Assembly: GCA_002499455.1 (NCBI GenBank)
Contig: DALN01000083.1
Coordinates: 1 to 8,288 of the forward strand
DNA: 8,288 nt
Source: Methanoculleus sp. UBA77
Lineage (GTDB): Archaea; Halobacteriota; Methanomicrobia; Methanomicrobiales; Methanoculleaceae
Reading direction: 5' to 3'
Positions within the stretch are counted from its first letter, which is position 1. Each line of letters begins with the position of its first letter. Of this stretch, positions 5,536 to 8,288 are shown piece after piece. A program made the translations under genes and the position numbers. The notes beneath the pieces are model-generated. The model was not told the origin of the DNA. It did not search any database and saw nothing but the letters and a program-made list of their open reading frames with translations.

Positions 5536-6258
5536 ATGGGAGTGACCGTCCGGTACGCGCCCCCGGTGAGCGCCGCGAGCGTTCGGGAGATCTACCTCCG
5601 CTACGCCGCCGGCCGCCTGGACCTTGACGGGGTCCTCCTGCCCGGCCTCCTCCCCCACGACGCCTGCAGGGTCACACCGCCGCCCCGCGTGAAGGTGCTC
5701 TTCGTCGCCGAGTCCCCGCCCTGGGCCGCCGGCGGCGGAAGGGAGGTCGCCGTGCCTGCCGACTGCAGGGACCCCGGCTACCCCTACTTCTGGAACGACC
5801 GCTACGTTGCCGGACCCCGCCGGGGACCGCTCGCCGGCGGGCTCGCGGAGAACCTCTTTGGCCTGCTGGGCCTTGAAGGCCGGTCGCGCCGGGAGAATCT
5901 CAGCCTCTTCCTCGACCGGGGCTGTTACCTCGTCGACACCGTCCGGTGCGTCTTCCGGAAGAACCGGAAGGCGGCGATCCCGGCCGACCTCATCCGGCTG
6001 AGCGCCCGGGAGGTCCTCGCCCCGGAGGTTGCCGCCCTGGGCCCGGAGTGCGTCGTCGCCCTCGGAAGCACGGCACTCGCGGGGCTCCGCGAGATCGAGC
6101 CCTACGCGAGCGCCCTTGCGGGTGCGGGGCGGATCACCGCGATCCCTCCCGCTCTCGAGGAGGGCCTCCTCTGCCTCCCCTACCCGGGCTGGCGCAACCG
6201 GCGCTCCCTCGACCGGATCGAGGCGGGGTTTGCGGCCGTCCGGGACCGTATAGCCTGA
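5536..6258 (+). CDS. Uracil-DNA glycosylase superfamily-like protein, function unproven
   Basis: A 240-aa protein with the layout of the UDG fold. VLFVAESPPW (54-63) sits at the motif A position, where UDGs have GExPG-like loops. YFWND (84-88) could hold the base-stacking aromatic. LVDTVRCVFRKNRK (132-145) matches the D-x-V-x-C pattern of distant UDGs. VVALGSTAL (173-181) is the usual core strand, and LPYPGWRNRR (214-223) stands where active UDGs have HPSP. The motif-B His is replaced and no FeS cysteine set is obvious, so activity on uracil is uncertain. The frame is open upstream to 5137, but there it overlaps the helicase on the opposite strand. ATG 5536 is chosen because of the TATA spacing and the onset of coding-like sequence. 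It converges on hsp20 with a 5-nt gap. Confidence 0.7.
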   Translation: MGVTVRYAPPVSAASVREIYLRYAAGRLDLDGVLLPGLLPHDACRVTPPPRVKVLFVAESPPWAAGGGREVAVPADCRDPGYPYFWNDRYVAGPRRGPLAGGLAENLFGLLGLEGRSRRENLSLFLDRGCYLVDTVRCVFRKNRKAAIPADLIRLSAREVLAPEVAALGPECVVALGSTALAGLREIEPYASALAGAGRITAIPPALEEGLLCLPYPGWRNRRSLDRIEAGFAAVRDRIA

Positions 6259-6263
6259 ACCGT

Positions 6264-6956
6264 TCAGCTGAGTTTCTTCTTCCCCTCCTCGTACATCTTC
6301 TCCTTCTGGCGGCGGAGTTCCGCGGCCGTCTTCTGCTCCTCGGGGCTCCCCCGGTCCTCGATCTCGACCTTTCCGGCCGCCTCCGCTATCTCGCGGGGGC
6401 TCGTGTATCCCGACGGCTTCACCTTCTCCCTGTCCTCCCGGTACTCCTCCTCGACCTGCCGGTAGTGCTTCTCTCCTGCGGCCCCGCCGCCCCCTTCGCC
6501 GATCGGGATCTCCTTGCCGCGTGCCTCGGTGACCTTCTTCAACCGCACCTCAAGGACCCCGTTCTTGAAGGTGGCGCTGGCCCCCTCGTCGCGGACGTCG
6601 GTGGGCAGCGTGACTGTCCGGGCGATCGCCCCGAACCTCCGCTCCCGCATATGGTAGCCGGCCTGCTCCTCCTCGTGCATCTCCTCCCGCTTTGCGGCGA
6701 TCCGGAGCGTCCGGGGGTCGAGGAGCCGGACGTTGATCCCCTCCCGCTCGACGCCGGGGAGGTCGGCGACGACCACGACGTCGGACTCGTGCTCGAGAAC
6801 GTCGATCGTCGCCCCGGCCCCGCCGGCGAGAGGCGTCTGCTGGGCGGCTCCCGAGAGGCGCTCCATCGCCTCTCCAAACTGCTTCTGCATTCCCGCGATC
6901 ATCTCCTCGATGTCGCTCCAGGGCCTCTGGCCCGATCTTCTCAGTGCCATGTTCAT
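6264..6956 (-). CDS. Hsp20/alpha-crystallin small heat-shock protein with long charged tail
   Basis: A 230-aa ATP-independent holdase. The N-terminal arm (1-48) includes an amphipathic helix, WSDIEEMIAGMQKQFGEAM. The alpha-crystallin domain spans about 49-141, with DLPGV (65-69), LRIAAKREE (84-92) and the signature ATFKNGVLEVRLKK (128-141). The IXI anchoring motif is I150-P-I152. Most small Hsps end soon after this; here 78 residues follow, starting with a Gly-rich hinge (GEGGGGAAGE) and continuing as a Glu/Lys/Arg-rich, probably helical or disordered tail ending GKKKLS. Methionines at 1 and 3 could both start translation; AGGAT a few nt upstream of 6956 favours the first. The promoter has a TATA box at 6997-7004 and a leader of about 20 nt. 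No heat-shock operator was identified. Confidence 0.93.
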   Translation of the reverse strand: MNMALRRSGQRPWSDIEEMIAGMQKQFGEAMERLSGAAQQTPLAGGAGATIDVLEHESDVVVVADLPGVEREGINVRLLDPRTLRIAAKREEMHEEEQAGYHMRERRFGAIARTVTLPTDVRDEGASATFKNGVLEVRLKKVTEARGKEIPIGEGGGGAAGEKHYRQVEEEYREDREKVKPSGYTSPREIAEAAGKVEIEDRGSPEEQKTAAELRRQKEKMYEEGKKKLS

Positions 6957-6996
6957 TCTATCCTGCCTGTCGGCGGTCTCCGGTTGGGAGCACTTC

Positions 6997-7004
6997 TTAT
7001 ATAC
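6997..7004 (-). promoter_or_regulatory. TATA box of the hsp20 gene
   Basis: On the minus strand GTATATAA, in the context ACGTATATAAGAAG, lies 41-48 nt upstream of the hsp20 ATG. The predicted leader of about 20 nt would include the AGGAT ribosome-binding site. Confidence 0.65.
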
Positions 7005-7112
7005 GTTGCTGTGCGGAGCGGCGGTCTGCAGAAGGAGGCCGTTCGTGCAGATCCGGGGCCGTGCCGGCGTTTTTCCGTTCGCTCCCTGGATTGATATGGG
7101 GAGTCGGGTGCC

Positions 7113-7267
7113 ATGACTCCCCGGACCGGAGAAGAAGTGATCCGGAAGGCCGCGGCTCGCGCTCCTCTGCCGTCATCCTCAACGATGCCCTGGACGAACT
7201 CTTCCGGCAGGGGAGGGACCCCGATGCGCCCGTATCGCGCAGGCGCGGCCGGGAACGTCAGTCGTAG
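7113..7267 (+). pseudogene. Possible small gene with a reading-frame break
   Basis: From ATG 7113 the frame reads MTPRTGEEVIRKAAARA, a plausible helical N-terminus, then turns into Pro/Ser-rich nonsense-like sequence. In the frame one base back, coding-like sequence begins at about 7163: SSAVILNDALDELFRQGRD and on to RRRGRERQS, ending at TAG 7265-7267, with about four-fifths of third positions G or C. Joining the two would give a basic protein of about 51 residues. GGGGAG (7098-7103) about 9 nt upstream of the ATG could be its ribosome-binding site. I infer a one-base deletion, a sequencing error, or less likely a frameshift event around 7150-7165. No slippery heptamer is obvious. I do not recognise a family. 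The 3' end overlaps the next, convergent gene by 10 nt. Confidence 0.35.
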
Positions 7268-7419
7268 AGGCCTATCGCCAGGTAGTCGTCGTCAGAGAGT
7301 TCGTCCCAGAGTTCGAGGACGACCGCGCCGTCAGCGAGAACGTCGCCGGGGATGACCCAGTCATCCTCGACCTCCCGGACCTCCTCGACGCCTTCTCTCG
7401 TTCTCACAAGGACTTTCAT
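7258..7419 (-). CDS. Small acidic hypothetical protein (53 aa)
   Basis: A 53-residue acidic protein starting MKVLVRTREGVEEVREVEDD. The sequence suggests a beta-hairpin (KVLVRTREG, VEEVREV), then DDWVIPGDVLADGAVVLELW and an acidic C-terminus ELSDDDYLAIGLYD. There are no cysteines, signal peptide or membrane segment. The frame is open further upstream to 7605, but that extension has non-coding composition and crosses the promoter. ATG 7419 is preceded by a TATA-like CATATAGC about 40 nt upstream, which supports the short form. Its codons are G/C-ending like those of neighbours. It is divergent from the peroxiredoxin gene. I do not recognise a family; being short and acidic it could be a partner or regulator of another protein, but nothing in the sequence names one. 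Confidence 0.65.
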   Translation of the reverse strand: MKVLVRTREGVEEVREVEDDWVIPGDVLADGAVVLELWDELSDDDYLAIGLYD

Positions 7420-7456
7420 GGTGCCGATCCGATCGCATGAGCATCTTGCCGCAGGG

Positions 7457-7463
7457 CTATATG
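7457..7463 (-). promoter_or_regulatory. Putative TATA box of the small acidic protein gene
   Basis: On the minus strand CATATAG, in the context AATCATATAGCCC, lies 38-44 nt upstream of ATG 7419, predicting a leader of roughly 15 nt. Confidence 0.45.
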
Positions 7464-7544
7464 ATTGTTCCTGGAGGCGTCCGTGGACCCGTTTTGCGGG
7501 CGTTCTCGTCACCTCAAACCCGGATCCATCGCCGTTCCGGCACC

Positions 7545-7553
7545 CTTTTATCC
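7545..7553 (+). promoter_or_regulatory. Putative TATA box of the peroxiredoxin gene
   Basis: CTTTTATCC is centred about 26 nt upstream of ATG 7575, exactly the TATA-to-start-site distance, so a leaderless transcript beginning at the ATG is expected. No ribosome-binding site is present, in agreement. Confidence 0.5.
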
Positions 7554-7574
7554 CCGCCGATGCCAACCTCCGGT

Positions 7575-8057
7575 ATGAGCGAACTCTCGCCGGGCATGCC
7601 GGCACCCGACTTCTGCCTCCCGGACGCGGACGAAGAGACGGTCTGTCTCGCAGACCTCGCGGGCCGCTACGCTGTCGTCTACTTCTACCCGAAGGACAAC
7701 TCCTCGGGGTGCACCCTCGAAGCCCGGTCGTTCTCCGACGAGATGGAGGCGTTCTCCCGGCTGGATACCCCGGTCTTCGGTGTCAGCCCGGACTCTGCCG
7801 GGAGCCATAAACGGTTCATCGCGAAGCACGGCCTCGCCGTCCGCCTCCTCTCGGACCCCGATCACCGCGCCATCGAGGCCTACGGCGCCTGGGTCTTGAA
7901 GAAACTCTACGGGCGGGAGTACATGGGCGTCGAGCGGAGCACCTTCATCATCGATCCCGAAGGGAGCATCGCCGCCGTCTGGCGGAAGGTGAAGGTGAAG
8001 GGGCATGCGGCCGAGGTGCTGGCGAGGCTCGAGGCCCTCAAGGCCGCCGCCCGGTAA
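7575..8057 (+). CDS. bcp: Peroxiredoxin, Bcp/PrxQ subfamily
   Basis: A 160-aa thiol peroxidase that reduces hydrogen peroxide and organic hydroperoxides in the cytosol, using thioredoxin-like donors. The thioredoxin fold and PrxQ landmarks are clear: PAPDFCLPD (9-17), YFYPKDNSSGCTLEA (36-50) with peroxidatic C46, VFGVSPDS (67-74), LLSDPD (91-96), and R121 in ERSTFIIDPEG (120-130). The usual TPGC is SSGC here, which keeps the Ser/Thr needed by the P-x3-(T/S)-x2-C motif. The resolving Cys five residues after C46, found in many PrxQ, is Arg51, so it may act as a 1-Cys enzyme or use C14 or C24. An in-frame ATG at 7437 precedes it, but the extension looks non-coding and the TATA spacing favours 7575. 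Its 3' end overlaps the convergent Fe-S gene by 20 nt. In a strict anaerobe this fits oxygen-stress defence. Confidence 0.92.
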   Translation: MSELSPGMPAPDFCLPDADEETVCLADLAGRYAVVYFYPKDNSSGCTLEARSFSDEMEAFSRLDTPVFGVSPDSAGSHKRFIAKHGLAVRLLSDPDHRAIEAYGAWVLKKLYGREYMGVERSTFIIDPEGSIAAVWRKVKVKGHAAEVLARLEALKAAAR

Positions 8058-8288
8058 CGCGGCCCGGGCAGGCGAGCTCGCAGGCCCGGCAGTGGTCGAT
8101 CGGTTCTCTGCCGGTGGCTTCATCGACGTCCAGCCGCGCCAGGCACCGCTCGCGGCTGTACCTGCCGGCGGCAAATGAGCCCATCGGGCAGGCGCGGGTG
8201 CAGGGAGCCTCGCAGCCGGCGCAGGGGCTCTCGGCCTCCGGGGGGTCCCGGCCGGGGCAGTCGAGGTCCGCCCAGACCGCCCGGAACC
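8038..8288 (-). CDS. Double [4Fe-4S] cluster protein, QueG-like C-terminal region (partial)
   Basis: The last 82 residues of a gene whose start lies beyond the window; stop TGA is at 8038-8040 on the minus strand. The visible part has two ferredoxin-type cysteine sets. The first is PCAGCEAPCTRACPMGSF (21-38; Cys 22, 25, 29 and 33). The second is Cys48 in RERCLARLD, plus HCRACELACPG (65-75; Cys 66, 69 and 73). This order, with RC-L before the second CxxC-x3-CP, resembles the double-cluster domain of epoxyqueuosine reductase (QueG) and related archaeal reductases. The catalytic N-terminal half cannot be seen, so the substrate is unknown; a polyferredoxin-like electron carrier is the alternative. 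It runs tail-to-tail into the peroxiredoxin gene with a 20-nt overlap. Confidence 0.75.
   Translation of the reverse strand, partial: FRAVWADLDCPGRDPPEAESPCAGCEAPCTRACPMGSFAAGRYSRERCLARLDVDEATGREPIDHCRACELACPGRVTGRRP

Noticed and set aside
5946..7094. Plus-strand frame of 382 codons
   Set aside because: It is an out-of-frame shadow of the UDG-like gene continuing antisense to hsp20; no motif supports it.

Overview
The window looks like chromosome from a GC-rich euryarchaeon, most likely a Methanoculleus-type methanogen of the Methanomicrobiales. This is inferred from archaeal TATA boxes about 25-45 nt ahead of starts, short oligo-T terminators, strong G/C third-position bias, and the gene content (TreT-type trehalose synthase, archaeal FKBP and Hsp20, PolX with a PHP domain). 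No rRNA, tRNA, CRISPR array, transposase or phage gene was seen, and no methanogenesis gene lies here, so the genus is a guess.

Layout. 1-312 is the 3' end of a PolX-like PHP-domain gene (+). 313-682 has no convincing gene and holds a composite repeat: a 27-bp inverted repeat followed by three tandem ~45-nt units, each with two small hairpins whose arms co-vary. 683-1138 is an FKBP-type prolyl isomerase (-) and 1198-1809 an FkbM-family methyltransferase (-). 1810-2129 is a divergent promoter region with a striking AT island. 2130-3389 is a TreT-like GT4 glycosyltransferase (+) ended by a T7 tract. 3390-3836 is non-coding and rich in inverted repeats. 3837-5450 is a DEAD-box RNA helicase with a C-terminal DbpA-type RNA-binding domain (-). 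5536-6258 is a uracil-DNA-glycosylase-superfamily-like protein (+), and 6264-6956 an Hsp20 chaperone with a long charged tail (-). 7113-7267 is a possible small gene with a broken frame (+), 7258-7419 a 53-aa acidic protein (-), 7575-8057 a Bcp/PrxQ peroxiredoxin (+), and 8038-8288 the C-terminus of a double [4Fe-4S] protein (-).

Functional theme. Most genes have their own promoter, and there is no clear multi-gene operon. Several fit stress tolerance and macromolecule maintenance: two chaperone or foldase proteins (FKBP, Hsp20), an RNA helicase, a peroxide-reducing peroxiredoxin, a compatible-solute enzyme (TreT) and two possible DNA-repair proteins (PolX, UDG-like). This is a loose housekeeping neighbourhood, not a demonstrated system.

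The part least explained by known families is the structured repeat at 343-595. The hairpin-rich 3410-3700 region and the apparent frame break near 7150-7165 come next. I found no convincing evidence of a new multi-gene system.
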